A DNA stretch of 64,000 bases from Ornithinibacillus salinisoli (GTDB taxonomy: Bacteria; Bacillota; Bacilli; Bacillales; Amphibacillaceae). A program made the position numbers and the translations under genes. Every line of letters begins with the position of its first letter. The first letter of the stretch is position 1. Shown here one piece after another: positions 1-8,565 of this stretch. The notes beneath the pieces are model-generated. The model saw only the letters and a program-made list of their open reading frames with translations. It made no database searches and was not told the origin of the DNA. The stretch lies in the NCBI RefSeq assembly GCF_042682545.1, contig NZ_JBHUHQ010000006.1; one strand, given 5' to 3'.

Positions 1-2
1 AT

Positions 3-185
3 TCTCGGAAACAGAAAACAACGGATGAGATCATTCCCCGTAACAGGAAGTTACGAGCCTTTTATGATAAAAAGCGAGATGAAGGGAAACCTTATAAAGT
101 AGCCATAATTGCATGTGCAAACAAGTTATTACATTGGATTTACGCATTATTGAAAAGTAATACTACCTTCCAAGATAGTGCTTAA
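3..185 (+). CDS. IS110-family transposase, C-terminal end only
   Basis: The window opens inside a frame that ends at TAA 183-185. The 60 visible residues, including YDKKRDEGKPYKVAIIACA and KLLHWIYALLK, match the end of the IS116/IS110/IS902 transposase domain as I know it. That domain is the serine-containing C-terminal half of a DEDD-type recombinase that inserts without long inverted repeats. The start lies outside the window, so intactness cannot be judged. The next 150 bp hold no further gene and probably include the element's right end. Confidence 0.8.
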   Translation, partial: SRKQKTTDEIIPRNRKLRAFYDKKRDEGKPYKVAIIACANKLLHWIYALLKSNTTFQDSA

Positions 186-336
186 ATAAACACCATAACC
201 AAATATGCCAAAAACTTCCAACTCAAGATTACAGGAGGATTATTTGGCATGTACAAATTTATTATATCATAAGCTATTTTAGATTTTTAGAGATAAATAT
301 TGACAACTATTAGCTGGTTTTGTTTAATAAGGATTA

Positions 337-495
337 CTACATATTCTTCCTTAATTCTTGAACTTCTTTTTCCAGTTTATCTACTTTTTGCTGAAGTTTT
401 CTTCTTGGCTTGGCAATTATTCGAACTGCGTAAACAACAAGAACAATTGCGATGATTAAAATTATCATTCCAGATAAATTAAAACTATGTAACAT
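337..495 (-). CDS. Small single-pass membrane protein with coiled coil
   Basis: A 52-residue frame starts at ATG 493-495 behind a GGAGGTAGAAAGGA ribosome site and stops at TAG. Residues 8-26 form one hydrophobic helix (MIILIIAIVLVVYAVRII). A charged heptad-like tail follows (KLQQKVDKLEKEVQELRK). The layout resembles short DUF4083-type proteins of Bacillus, but I cannot assign it with confidence. Function is unknown. The protein probably sits in the membrane with a cytoplasmic oligomerising tail. Confidence 0.6.
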   Translation of the reverse strand: MLHSFNLSGMIILIIAIVLVVYAVRIIAKPRRKLQQKVDKLEKEVQELRKNM

Positions 496-621
496 TCCTT
501 TCTACCTCCAGTCTTTGCTTACGAAAATCAACAAAAAAATATTATTTTTATTAACTCTTCTGCCAGTTAGTTCAATATCTTTTTAATTTAATTTTAACAT
601 AATATTCCAACAATTCGTCTA

Positions 622-652
622 CAAAAAAAGACCACCAAATTTATGATGGTCT
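622..652 (-). terminator. Intrinsic terminator of the DinB-family gene
   Basis: Read on the minus strand, AGACCATCA and TGGTGGTCT pair around a short loop (one G-U pair) and are followed by a run of seven T. It lies 36 bp past the stop of the DinB-family gene. Confidence 0.75.
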
Positions 653-687
653 TGTTCAATTCTAGCACCCGATAAAGGAATAAATAT

Positions 688-1170
688 CTATTTTAACGAT
701 CGTTTAATGCTATCGATAACTCCCTGATGCAGCCCTTCATGCCAGAGACTGCCTACGAATAGATCACCTAATGTTTTTAACTCCCTATGTTGTCCTAAAT
801 CCATGACATTAGCGGCAGGGTTTCCCAGTCTTCCTGAAAAGGTTAATTTCATTCGTTCCTTTTGTTTTTGTAATTGCTCTCGTATTTCGTCCAAAGTAAG
901 TGGGGGGACAGACCAATCTTTAGGGCTTGATCCCCTTTTGAATGCATCCATTACTTCTATAGGAAATTCTCCGGATTGATCCATACCAAGGTTAAACATT
1001 GATTGCTCTTGTGCAACTAGAATATGTCCAAAATTCCAACGTAAAGAATTGCTGAAACCATCAGGAATTACATTTGATTGTTCTTCCGAAACAGAAGTCA
1101 TTAAGCTTATCGTCTGTTCCCTGTAAACCTCATATAGGTAAATAATAGCGCTTTCTTTCAATACTTTCAC
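688..1170 (-). CDS. DinB-family (DinB_2/YfiT-like) protein
   Basis: This 160-residue protein has the four-helix DinB-like layout: an N-terminal helix with YEVYREQTISL, a central RWNFGHILVAQE segment and a C-terminal SLWHEGLHQGVI segment. The spaced histidines (FGH, WHEGLH) are the residues that bind a divalent metal in this fold. Family members include damage-inducible proteins of unknown activity and thiol (bacillithiol) S-transferases. The exact reaction is not evident here. The start has a GAAGGAGCG ribosome site. It is a single gene with its own terminator. Confidence 0.75.
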   Translation of the reverse strand: MKVLKESAIIYLYEVYREQTISLMTSVSEEQSNVIPDGFSNSLRWNFGHILVAQEQSMFNLGMDQSGEFPIEVMDAFKRGSSPKDWSVPPLTLDEIREQLQKQKERMKLTFSGRLGNPAANVMDLGQHRELKTLGDLFVGSLWHEGLHQGVIDSIKRSLK

Positions 1171-1253
1171 GCTCCTTCTTTTTATACTATTAATAGTTTA
1201 TCACATTTGACCGCTAAGAATTTCTTCTCGATTGCTTAAAAACCCGGGGTTAT

Positions 1254-1418
1254 TCAATTATTTGGCCCAGATTGTTGAACACAAATTAAACACCGCTCTT
1301 CAACTAACCTGCTTCGTTTTATACCCTTTGAATTTAAAGGAATATCAGTTCTTCCTTGTAATTTTCCAATTGCATTCCAATCGGTTTCACCATGTCTTAC
1401 TAAACATATAGTGGTTAT
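1254..1418 (-). pseudogene. Histidine phosphatase (phosphoglycerate mutase family) remnant
   Basis: The minus-strand frame reads ITTICLVRHGETDWN and then KLQGRTDIPLNSKG. This is the unmistakable N-terminus of a histidine-phosphatase superfamily enzyme, with the RHGE catalytic motif. Homology stops after about 33 residues and the frame closes at residue 55. The full family is about 190-200 residues. There is no usable start: the codon at the expected position is ATA behind a good GGGAGAGG ribosome site, and an in-frame TAG lies just upstream. I infer a gene that lost both its start and its 3' three quarters. Confidence 0.8.
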
Positions 1419-1696
1419 ATCAACCTCTCCCTTCTAAATAAATAATACCTTTATATTCAATTACCTTATTCAACATTCCTGCGTCGTTAATTTAAGTGCA
1501 ATTATTCACATTCATATAATTATTTTAACATAATTATCCACTTTGCTTGTATTTTGTATGGAAAATTAGCACAATTGGAGAGCGTTTTAGCAACCGAATT
1601 ATGCAGTTGACAAGAGTTTATGTCTTCTTGTTAAAACAACTGCTAATTAGGGTGTCAATTTGCTTCCGTTTTGTGTATAAACGTTATTAAATCAAC
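1419..1696. other. AT-rich intergenic stretch
   Basis: No convincing coding frame, RNA or promoter was found between the phosphatase remnant and the P450 terminator. Confidence 0.5.
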
Positions 1697-1735
1697 AAAA
1701 ATAAGCAGTCCAATTTATATATTGATTGGACTGCT
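1697..1735 (-). terminator. Intrinsic terminator of the P450 gene
   Basis: AGCAGTCCAAT and ATTGGACTGCT form a perfect 11-bp stem. On the minus strand it is followed by TATTTTTG. It lies 58 bp past the P450 stop. Confidence 0.8.
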
Positions 1736-1792
1736 AAAAGTATTGTTATTTTATATTTTGTACTTCAAAACAGAACCCGTTAGTCTAACACA

Positions 1793-3055
1793 TCAGAGTT
1801 TCCGTTTTACATTAGTCATAACAAACCTACTTTTCGGTAGGCTTGGCATTCTTGTCATGCTATAATTCAAATTCTGCTTAGGAACCTCGTATTCCATTTT
1901 TCGAGTGAATGTATCGACCGTTACTTTCATCACTTCAATTGTTAACCATTCTCCAGGACAACGATGTCCTTTATGGTAATCCCCACCACCTTGAGGTAGA
2001 AAATCAAATGGATCGTCATTTCGATCAGTAAATCTGTCGGGATTAAATTCCCATGGTCTTTCCCATATATCAGGATGATGATTGGTGCCGTATATATCTA
2101 ATAACACTAAGTTTCCTTTTTTAAAATCATGCCCATTCCAGAGAAAATCTCTTCGAACGCGTGCTGCAGCAAATGGGAAAAAGGGATAGTAACGACGAAC
2201 TTCTTGGACAAACATTTCATCATAAGCATCATCCTTCTCCTTTATTTTATTCATTTGCTCCGGATAATCATGCAGTGCCAAGGCACAAAAAGCAATATAT
2301 ACAGCAATGGCAACGATTGGACGTAATATATTTATTACTTCTACTGCTGCAATTTGACTATTTAATAAGTTACCACTAGTATCACGGTAGAAAGCTATCT
2401 CGTGTAGTGCAGTCCCTTCTTGAACCTCCATGTTTCCCGACCGAATTTGTTCAATCATATGTTTAATCCATCTCTCTGAACTATTACGAGCCTGTCTCCC
2501 TCGCCAATGCCTCGGACCGAATGCAGCTGCAGAATCAAATAATGCAGCGAGCTCATTTGCTCGCTGTTTCATTTCGTTCTTATGTAACGGAACCCCAGCC
2601 CATTTACAAGCAATACTGGTCAGCAACTGTTTTGATTCCTCAAAAAGAACTACCCGTTCCATCCCTTCCCATTTAAGAATGAAGTTATCATATTCATTTC
2701 TCGTTATGTTTACAACATCCTCCAGACTTTCATGACTCATCAAAGACATAAATAGTGCTTTACGATGCTTATGAGAAGCACCATCCATCGTTTGGATTGC
2801 CTTCTCTCCGAAAATCGTTTGTCGAATTCTCTTTGGCGCCGCTCCCTTTCGCATAATCTTTTCTTCGTTATAAAATACCTTAGCTGCATCTTTCCCAGCA
2901 AAACATATCGCCTTCTGTCCGCCCAATAGACGTGTTTCAAACATATCTCTCCCAAAGCGTTCACGTCTATTTGTTATATACTTGTAACCTTCTGTCATTA
3001 ATGCAAAGCTATTATCGAACCCTTTATCAATTGGTAACTGTTCTCTGTAAGGCAT
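1793..3055 (-). CDS. cypC: Fatty-acid hydroxylating cytochrome P450 peroxygenase (CYP152 type)
   Basis: At 420 residues it is close in length to Bacillus P450-BSbeta (CypC/YbdT). The heme-binding region GGDYHKGHRCPGEW places the cysteine ligand at residue 366. The I-helix lacks the usual acid-alcohol pair and has the Arg-Pro pair (R245-P246 in INILRPIVA) that in CYP152 enzymes anchors the fatty-acid carboxylate. Such enzymes use hydrogen peroxide directly to hydroxylate long-chain fatty acids at the alpha or beta carbon, without a redox partner. The ATG has a GGGGTGG site. It is transcribed divergently from a TetR gene, so it may be under that regulator. Confidence 0.9.
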   Translation of the reverse strand: MPYREQLPIDKGFDNSFALMTEGYKYITNRRERFGRDMFETRLLGGQKAICFAGKDAAKVFYNEEKIMRKGAAPKRIRQTIFGEKAIQTMDGASHKHRKALFMSLMSHESLEDVVNITRNEYDNFILKWEGMERVVLFEESKQLLTSIACKWAGVPLHKNEMKQRANELAALFDSAAAFGPRHWRGRQARNSSERWIKHMIEQIRSGNMEVQEGTALHEIAFYRDTSGNLLNSQIAAVEVINILRPIVAIAVYIAFCALALHDYPEQMNKIKEKDDAYDEMFVQEVRRYYPFFPFAAARVRRDFLWNGHDFKKGNLVLLDIYGTNHHPDIWERPWEFNPDRFTDRNDDPFDFLPQGGGDYHKGHRCPGEWLTIEVMKVTVDTFTRKMEYEVPKQNLNYSMTRMPSLPKSRFVMTNVKRKL

Positions 3056-3165
3056 ATTTCCACCCCATTATTATTTGTCAGTGATATGTTTTGTTTAAAC
3101 GAAAAGCTTTATACGATTATTTAAATTTCATGGTTAATTCATTATAATAGAACAGAGGTGAGTAA

Positions 3166-3738
3166 ATGGCACGCGAACGCAAATTCTCAATAAATGAACT
3201 TTATCAAGCAACTCGACAATTGTTGCTAGACCATGGCTATGATGGATTTACTTTTAGCTTATTAGCCAACCGTCTCGAAGTATCAAGAGGTGCACTTTAT
3301 AAATATTTTGAGAACAAGGAAGAATTAGTTAGTGAATTTATGGTTTATGAACTGAATCAATTTATGGTTCATTTACAAAGAATACATGAATATACATCCT
3401 TTAAAGCCCAATTTGATTATTTAATAAATCTAATTTTTGATGATCGTGACATCCATCGTCTCCGAGAAATTGGCCTACAAATTCCAAGGTCTACTAATAA
3501 AAAAGTAACTGCCAATCAAGAGAAACTAGATCAGCTTCATCAAGATATGTATACAAACCTACAAAGTTTTGTAAGTCTCGGAAAAAAAGAAAACATTGTT
3601 AAATCCCATATCCCTGATGGATTAATTTTAGGAATGATATTTCAAACGATCGCGATCCCAAACCATGAACTCGTACCACATGCAGATTGGATAGCTTCTA
3701 TCAAAGAGATCATAGTAGATGGAATGTTCACAAATTAG
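3166..3738 (+). CDS. TetR/AcrR-family repressor
   Basis: This 190-residue protein has a typical N-terminal TetR helix-turn-helix at about residues 10-55 (GFTFSLLANRLEVSRGALY, then YFENKEELV). A variable ligand-binding C-terminal half follows. A TATAAT -10 box sits at 3143-3148, just before a GAGGTG ribosome site. The gene lies between the divergent P450 gene and a downstream MMPL exporter. Two matching palindromes lie between this gene and the exporter, so the exporter is its likely target. The effector is unknown; a fatty acid or other amphiphile would fit the neighbours, as inference. Confidence 0.85.
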   Translation: MARERKFSINELYQATRQLLLDHGYDGFTFSLLANRLEVSRGALYKYFENKEELVSEFMVYELNQFMVHLQRIHEYTSFKAQFDYLINLIFDDRDIHRLREIGLQIPRSTNKKVTANQEKLDQLHQDMYTNLQSFVSLGKKENIVKSHIPDGLILGMIFQTIAIPNHELVPHADWIASIKEIIVDGMFTN

Positions 3739-3772
3739 CAATTGACACCGACGCTACTTTCAACCATAATTT

Positions 3773-3796
3773 ATAAGTGACACTGGTGTCACTTAT
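3773..3796. promoter_or_regulatory. Palindromic operator 1 before the MMPL gene
   Basis: A perfect 11+11 inverted repeat (ATAAGTGACAC, two bases, GTGTCACTTAT). No T run follows it, so it reads as a protein-binding site rather than a terminator. Confidence 0.7.
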
Positions 3797-3806
3797 ATTT
3801 TCATCA

Positions 3807-3828
3807 AAAGTGACAAGTCTGTTACTTT
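3807..3828. promoter_or_regulatory. Palindromic operator 2 before the MMPL gene
   Basis: AAAGTGAC, six bases, GTTACTTT. It shares the pattern AAGTGACA-N4-TGT-Y-ACTT with operator 1 in a 20-bp core. The two site centres are 33 bp apart (about three helical turns), which suits co-operative binding of two TetR dimers. Confidence 0.7.
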
Positions 3829-3853
3829 GACCAATTATAGAAAGGATAAAGCC

Positions 3854-5965
3854 ATGAATAAGATATTGCATTATATTACAGATCGTGTTTCATCTAGAAA
3901 AGGTATGTGGATCACACTTGGAATGTGGTTAATTGCTACCATTCTTTTATCATTATTCGCTCCTACATCTCGTGACTATCAAGTTGCAAGCATCGATACC
4001 CTTCCGGATAATACACCGTCCATCATTGCAAGCGAGAAAATAGAAGAATATTTTGACACAGGGGATCATGTCCCAGCCCTATTAGTTTTTGAGTCCACTT
4101 CTGGTGAAATTAAACGTACGGAACTTGCAACAATTACCGATAGGATTACATCAAAAAATATAAGTGGTCTTGAAGAAATTCTTCCAATGGGTCATTTACC
4201 TCCACAGGCGGCAGATGAATTTTTCTCTGAAGATCGTTCCACTGCCTTCATTCCTTTAAACCTAGACAATTCCTTAGACACACCAGAAATAGAGCGTGTA
4301 TTAAAGGAAGTTCATGATATTGTTGAACAGGAAACAGATTTATCTCTTTTAGTTACAGGTCCTGCAGGAATTGCTGTCGATACAACGGAATTATTTACGA
4401 GAGCTGATCTCGTATTGATCTTTTCAACTGTTGCAATCATTCTTGTATTACTTATCGTTATTTATCGATCACCATTACTTGCGTTGATCCCATTAGTAGG
4501 TTCGGTTTTCGTTTACCAAATTGTGACACAACTATTGGGTATTTTTGGCAAACAAGGGTTGTTATTAAGCACACAATCTGTTTCCATTATGTCGATTCTA
4601 TTATTTGCAGCCGTAATCGATTATTCCTTATTCGTCTTTTCAAGATTTAGGGAGGAATTAAAAAGCAATAGCGATAAATACCAATCAATGAGGATTGCCA
4701 TGCGAGGAACTGGATTGCCAGTTTTTTATTCTGGTGGAACCGTACTAGTAGCCATGCTTATGCTGATCTTTGCAACATTAGGAGATTATAAAAATTTCGC
4801 ACCAATCTTTGGTACTGCACTTGTTGTCGTCATGCTTTCCTCTGTTACACTTATTCCAGCATTATTTACATTGTTTGGAAGGAAGTCTTTTTGGCCGGTA
4901 GTCCCCCATGTTGGGGATGTGACAGTAAAAGAGAGCTCCTTTTGGAGTCGAGTAGGTCATTATGTAACGAAAAAGCCAATACTTTCCATCGCGCTTGTTG
5001 GAATTTTCATTATCGTATCTGCTAGTTATCTTTTCCAAACAAAATATGAATTTGATATGATTAAATCCTTTCCAGAAGATATGCCATCTCGGGCAGGCTA
5101 TGAAATTTTAGAAAAAGAATTTGAAGCGGGAGATCTTGCTCCAACAACTGTATTAGTCGAATCACAGAAAGCAATAAAAGAAAAAGAACAACAATCCCTT
5201 TTGAAAAATCTTTCTGATCAACATCTAGTTGGGAATGTGCGTTTAGATAGAAAAAATGAAGAACGAACAGCTATAACTTATAATCTAACATTTGAAAAGA
5301 GTCCATATGATGAGGATATTCTAGATGCTCTAGAAAGGATTCAAGAAAATTCAAGGGCTATTTTGAAAGATAGTAAAATTGATGGAAGTATCTATTTTGC
5401 TGGTGAGACAGCTGAATCGGTAGATGACCGCTCCGCAAATAACCGTGATTTACTATTCATTGTTACGATGGAAACGATTCTCATATTTTTCATGCTTGTG
5501 TTCTTAACAAAATCCTTCAAAATGCCGCTTTATATGATGGGAACTATTCTCGTTTCGTTCGGAGCAGCTCTAGGGTTAGGGATGTTCCTAACAAATGTAC
5601 TTTTTGATATTGATACGATAAGCAATAGAGTTCCTGTTTATGCGTTTATCTTTTTAGTGGCACTAGGTATTGACTATAATATCATTCTTGTTTCCCGATT
5701 TTTAGAAGAACGCAAGAATAACTCCGTAAAAGAATCCGTAGAGAAAGCTGTTGCCAGTACTGGTGGCGTCATTTCATCTGCAGGACTCATCCTAGCAGCA
5801 ACCTTTGCCGTTCTAATGACACAGCCTATTCAATTACTATTTGTATTCGGCTTTATTGTAGCCGTAGGGATATTAATTGATACGTTCTTCATTAGGGGTG
5901 TACTATTACCCGGATTGCTCGTTTGGTTGGAAAAAGATACGAGGGAACAAAGGAAAATTCAATAA
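3854..5965 (+). CDS. MMPL/RND-superfamily exporter (YdfJ-like)
   Basis: The 703-residue protein has the two-fold MMPL layout. Each half has one membrane helix, a large extracytoplasmic loop, and then a block of five or six helices. The conserved charged-helix motifs are visible as VIDYSLFVFSRFREE in the first half and GIDYNIILVSRFLEE in the second. The Asp-Tyr pair is the proton relay of the family. MMPL proteins export lipids, siderophores or drugs with proton-motive force. I chose ATG 3854, which has an AGAAAGGAT site; an upstream in-frame TTG at 3827 overlaps operator 2. Regulation by the adjacent TetR is likely. Confidence 0.9.
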   Translation: MNKILHYITDRVSSRKGMWITLGMWLIATILLSLFAPTSRDYQVASIDTLPDNTPSIIASEKIEEYFDTGDHVPALLVFESTSGEIKRTELATITDRITSKNISGLEEILPMGHLPPQAADEFFSEDRSTAFIPLNLDNSLDTPEIERVLKEVHDIVEQETDLSLLVTGPAGIAVDTTELFTRADLVLIFSTVAIILVLLIVIYRSPLLALIPLVGSVFVYQIVTQLLGIFGKQGLLLSTQSVSIMSILLFAAVIDYSLFVFSRFREELKSNSDKYQSMRIAMRGTGLPVFYSGGTVLVAMLMLIFATLGDYKNFAPIFGTALVVVMLSSVTLIPALFTLFGRKSFWPVVPHVGDVTVKESSFWSRVGHYVTKKPILSIALVGIFIIVSASYLFQTKYEFDMIKSFPEDMPSRAGYEILEKEFEAGDLAPTTVLVESQKAIKEKEQQSLLKNLSDQHLVGNVRLDRKNEERTAITYNLTFEKSPYDEDILDALERIQENSRAILKDSKIDGSIYFAGETAESVDDRSANNRDLLFIVTMETILIFFMLVFLTKSFKMPLYMMGTILVSFGAALGLGMFLTNVLFDIDTISNRVPVYAFIFLVALGIDYNIILVSRFLEERKNNSVKESVEKAVASTGGVISSAGLILAATFAVLMTQPIQLLFVFGFIVAVGILIDTFFIRGVLLPGLLVWLEKDTREQRKIQ

Positions 5966-5982
5966 CAAGGACAATACCTATA

Positions 5983-6013
5983 AAGGGCATCCACAATATA
6001 AGGATGCCCTTTT
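5983..6013. terminator. Bidirectional terminator between MMPL and Mph-like genes
   Basis: AAGGGCATCC and GGATGCCCTT form a perfect 10-bp stem, with T-rich flanks usable from both convergent genes. Confidence 0.8.
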
Positions 6014-6016
6014 CAT

Positions 6017-6916
6017 TTACTTCATTCCAAGCGTTTCCATCGCCATTTCTTTATACTCATCCAAGCCAGATTTCATAGCAAACTCCGCTATCCCTACAGG
6101 ATATGCTGATGTTAACTCAACAATATGTTCAAACATCTTTGGCCACACATAACCACCAGCCGATTCGTAAGCTGTAATTAATTCCTTCAGGGCACCCTCA
6201 CCAAATGCCATATAATGGGAGACGAAATCATGACAAGGATCATCTACCTTAGCTTCTGTCCAATCGATAAAACCTGTTACACGAGCATCTTGATCGATTA
6301 AAATATGACCAGCATGTAGATCCCCATGAATGAATGCGGTTTGTTTTGGCCAGAGTTCATCATTAGCAAGCCATTTTTGCCAACGTTCCCATAGTTCTTC
6401 ACCAACACCAAACTCCTTCTTTACTTTTTCCATTCTCTCTTTCATAAATTCCCTAACTTCTCTCGGTCCAGTGACTGATAATCCTTGTATTCGTGCTTCT
6501 TCACGATTAATACGGTGTAATGCGACCATCGCTTTGCCCAACGTTTCATGAAAAAGATTGGGAACATTCTTTTCATCTAATTCCCACACATAGGCTTTTG
6601 CCTCGGGATCAATTGTTCCCGCTGGGACACCTTTTAATAGTTTATAGGCAATTAATTCGTCAGAAAACAATTCCCAGTTTGGAGATTGTATGGGAAGTTT
6701 TCCATTTACTAAATCGAGAATCTTTTTTTCCTGTTTAGCAGTTGGGATAACATCTTCTCGTCTTGGAATCCGTAACACCCATTTTTCCCCCGCCTTATCT
6801 GTTGCAAAGAAAACCTGAAAATCTAGTCCGGATTCATTGCTGGTCAGTGTCTCTAATTCTAGTTCTAAACCATGCTCCATCGCTTTTTCTAATACCTGTA
6901 CATTTGTTAGTGTCAT
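6017..6916 (-). CDS. Macrolide 2'-phosphotransferase-like kinase (Mph/YcbJ)
   Basis: The 299-residue APH-fold kinase carries the Brenner catalytic loop HGDLHAGH at residues 197-204 and the metal-binding IDWTEA at 217-222. The N-terminal lobe has KWVLRIPRRED with the nucleotide-binding region. The sequence follows the Mph family, including chromosomal B. subtilis YcbJ (MphK). Such enzymes phosphorylate the desosamine 2'-hydroxyl of macrolides using GTP. Whether this copy gives resistance cannot be read from sequence. It is a single gene convergent with the MMPL exporter and 25 bp downstream of hflX. Confidence 0.85.
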   Translation of the reverse strand: MTLTNVQVLEKAMEHGLELELETLTSNESGLDFQVFFATDKAGEKWVLRIPRREDVIPTAKQEKKILDLVNGKLPIQSPNWELFSDELIAYKLLKGVPAGTIDPEAKAYVWELDEKNVPNLFHETLGKAMVALHRINREEARIQGLSVTGPREVREFMKERMEKVKKEFGVGEELWERWQKWLANDELWPKQTAFIHGDLHAGHILIDQDARVTGFIDWTEAKVDDPCHDFVSHYMAFGEGALKELITAYESAGGYVWPKMFEHIVELTSAYPVGIAEFAMKSGLDEYKEMAMETLGMK

Positions 6917-6941
6917 AATCTATCACACACCCTGTTCTTCT

Positions 6942-8213
6942 TTATTTTTTCACACTATTTTCTTTCAGATAGTGTTTGAATTTCTCTGCATCCTCCACCT
7001 TACATTCCACAATGAGTCTAATTCCTTCTTCCTCATATTCCTCTAGCAAAACTTGTGCATTATTATTAAAATAAGATACAATTTGTCCTTCCGTATATGG
7101 AATAAGTAGTTCACTTGTTACATCATCTTGAAAAACATGTTTCACAATTACTTCAATCAACTCGTTTATCCCAATTCGATTACTGGCAGAAAGGTATACA
7201 TTATTGCCCTCAACAGCAGGATAAGCTCTTGGTGCTAAATCAGCTTTATTATACACATAGATAACAGGAGTATTTTCAATCCCAATCTCATTCAATATTT
7301 CATTCGTAAGCGTTTTTTGTTGCTCATGATTAGGATTGGAATAATCGATTACATGAACTAACAAATCCGCTTCTGTAACCTCTTCCAGTGTGGAGCGAAA
7401 AGCCTTAACCAAGTGATGCGGCAGTTTATTAATAAAACCGACTGTATCTGTTAATAAAAACTCTTTGTTATGACCGGTGTTAATTCTCCTCACCGATGTT
7501 TCTAGTGTTGCAAACAACATATTCTTCTCAAAAACCTTCTTATCCGCTTCATTCATATTCTCTTCCAATACCGCATTCATAGTGGTTGATTTCCCAGCAT
7601 TGGTGTAACCCACAAGTGAAACAACCTTGCTTTCATTTTTCACCCTTTTCTTCCGCTGGATATTTCGTTGCTTTACAATTTTTTCGAGCTCATTGTTTAG
7701 CTTCGTTATTTTTTCCTCAATTTTTCGCCGATCTAATTCCAGTTTGGTTTCTCCTGCACCACGATTTTTTAATCCTGATCCTCCCCCTTGTCGGCCTAAT
7801 GATTCACGGCTACCTATTAGTCTAGGCAGCTTATATCTTAGTTTTGCTAATTCTACTTGCAGCTGAGACTCTCTCGTTTTCGCACGTTCAGCAAAGATGT
7901 CTAAAATCAACGTGGTTCTGTCAATCACTTCACAATCTAACCGTGACTCTAGATTTCGAATTTGCATTGGTGATAGCTCATCATCAAAGATGATAACATC
8001 GACTTCCTGTTCGAGAAGCATACTTTCTAATTCTTGAAGTTTTCCAGTTCCGACATAGTGCGATTGATTGACACGCTCCAACTTCTGCGTCAATTGGCCA
8101 ACTGACTTAATACCACATGCGGCTGCCAGGTTCTCCAATTCTTCCATAGAATAGGCAATATCCTCTTGATTACTCTTAATATTTATTCCTACTAATAATG
8201 CTTTTTTTCTCAT
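6942..8213 (-). CDS. hflX: Ribosome-associated GTPase HflX
   Basis: The N-terminal HflX domain contains GSRESLGRQGGGSGLKNRGAG and the coiled linker that precedes the G domain. The G domain has G1 GYTNAGKST, G3 DTVGF and G4 NKAD. HflX binds the 50S E site and splits stalled or heat-damaged 70S ribosomes. I chose ATG 8213 (MRKKALLVG), which is 8 nt behind GGAG. In-frame GTG 8222 and ATG 8219 lie on top of the ribosome site. The 423-residue length is normal for Bacillus. Two hairpins and a candidate RNA lie upstream. Confidence 0.93.
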   Translation of the reverse strand: MRKKALLVGINIKSNQEDIAYSMEELENLAAACGIKSVGQLTQKLERVNQSHYVGTGKLQELESMLLEQEVDVIIFDDELSPMQIRNLESRLDCEVIDRTTLILDIFAERAKTRESQLQVELAKLRYKLPRLIGSRESLGRQGGGSGLKNRGAGETKLELDRRKIEEKITKLNNELEKIVKQRNIQRKKRVKNESKVVSLVGYTNAGKSTTMNAVLEENMNEADKKVFEKNMLFATLETSVRRINTGHNKEFLLTDTVGFINKLPHHLVKAFRSTLEEVTEADLLVHVIDYSNPNHEQQKTLTNEILNEIGIENTPVIYVYNKADLAPRAYPAVEGNNVYLSASNRIGINELIEVIVKHVFQDDVTSELLIPYTEGQIVSYFNNNAQVLLEEYEEEGIRLIVECKVEDAEKFKHYLKENSVKK

Positions 8214-8240
8214 AAACATCACTCCATCAAATCATAATAA

Positions 8241-8266
8241 AAAGCACAGACTGCTACCTGTGCTTT
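8241..8266 (-). terminator. Hairpin with T tract in the hflX leader
   Basis: AAAGCACAG and CTGTGCTTT form a 9-bp stem. On the minus strand it runs into TTTTTATTAT, 28 bp before the hflX start. It could end read-through from upstream or act as an attenuator for hflX. Confidence 0.55.
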
Positions 8267-8344
8267 GCGTAAACGAGAGACCTAGATTGATGAGGATATC
8301 TAATCTTAAATGCTGCGATATTCTGTTTTCCATATTTTGGACAG

Positions 8345-8536
8345 CAAAAAAGAGGGTAAACTACTCCCCTCCTTTTTATAACATGATATTATATTTAGGT
8401 TTCCATAATAAGGGCAGACTAATCCCGTTCACTCTGCAACACAGGCAGAGCCTTTGAACATATTCAGTTATTTGTTCAAAGCCTGGATTCTCAATCTTAT
8501 AGTTGCCACTTGGAAAACCTCCGTTCCATTTTAGTT
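8345..8536 (-). ncRNA. Candidate structured non-coding RNA
   Basis: On the minus strand an extended -10 box (TGATATAAT, TATAAT at 8543-8548) precedes about 190 nt without a coding frame. The stretch ends in GAGGG, a ten-base loop, CCCTC and six T (8346-8371), a good intrinsic terminator. Within it, a closing stem (8397-8404 with 8512-8520) encloses three hairpins: 8452-8460 with 8473-8481 (9 bp), 8432-8437 with 8445-8450 (6 bp), and a short GGG/CCC one at 8412-8426. Length and free-standing layout would suit a 6S-like or other regulatory RNA, but I matched it to no family. A long 3' UTR of the upstream exported-protein gene is the alternative. Confidence 0.5.
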
Positions 8537-8565
8537 AGCATGATTATATCACAATATGGTGAAAT

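Noticed and set aside
8345..8536. 6S RNA or a known riboswitch
   Set aside because: Length fits 6S, but the three-hairpin branched fold does not look like the long 6S rod, and no signature of a known riboswitch class was seen. Left as untyped.
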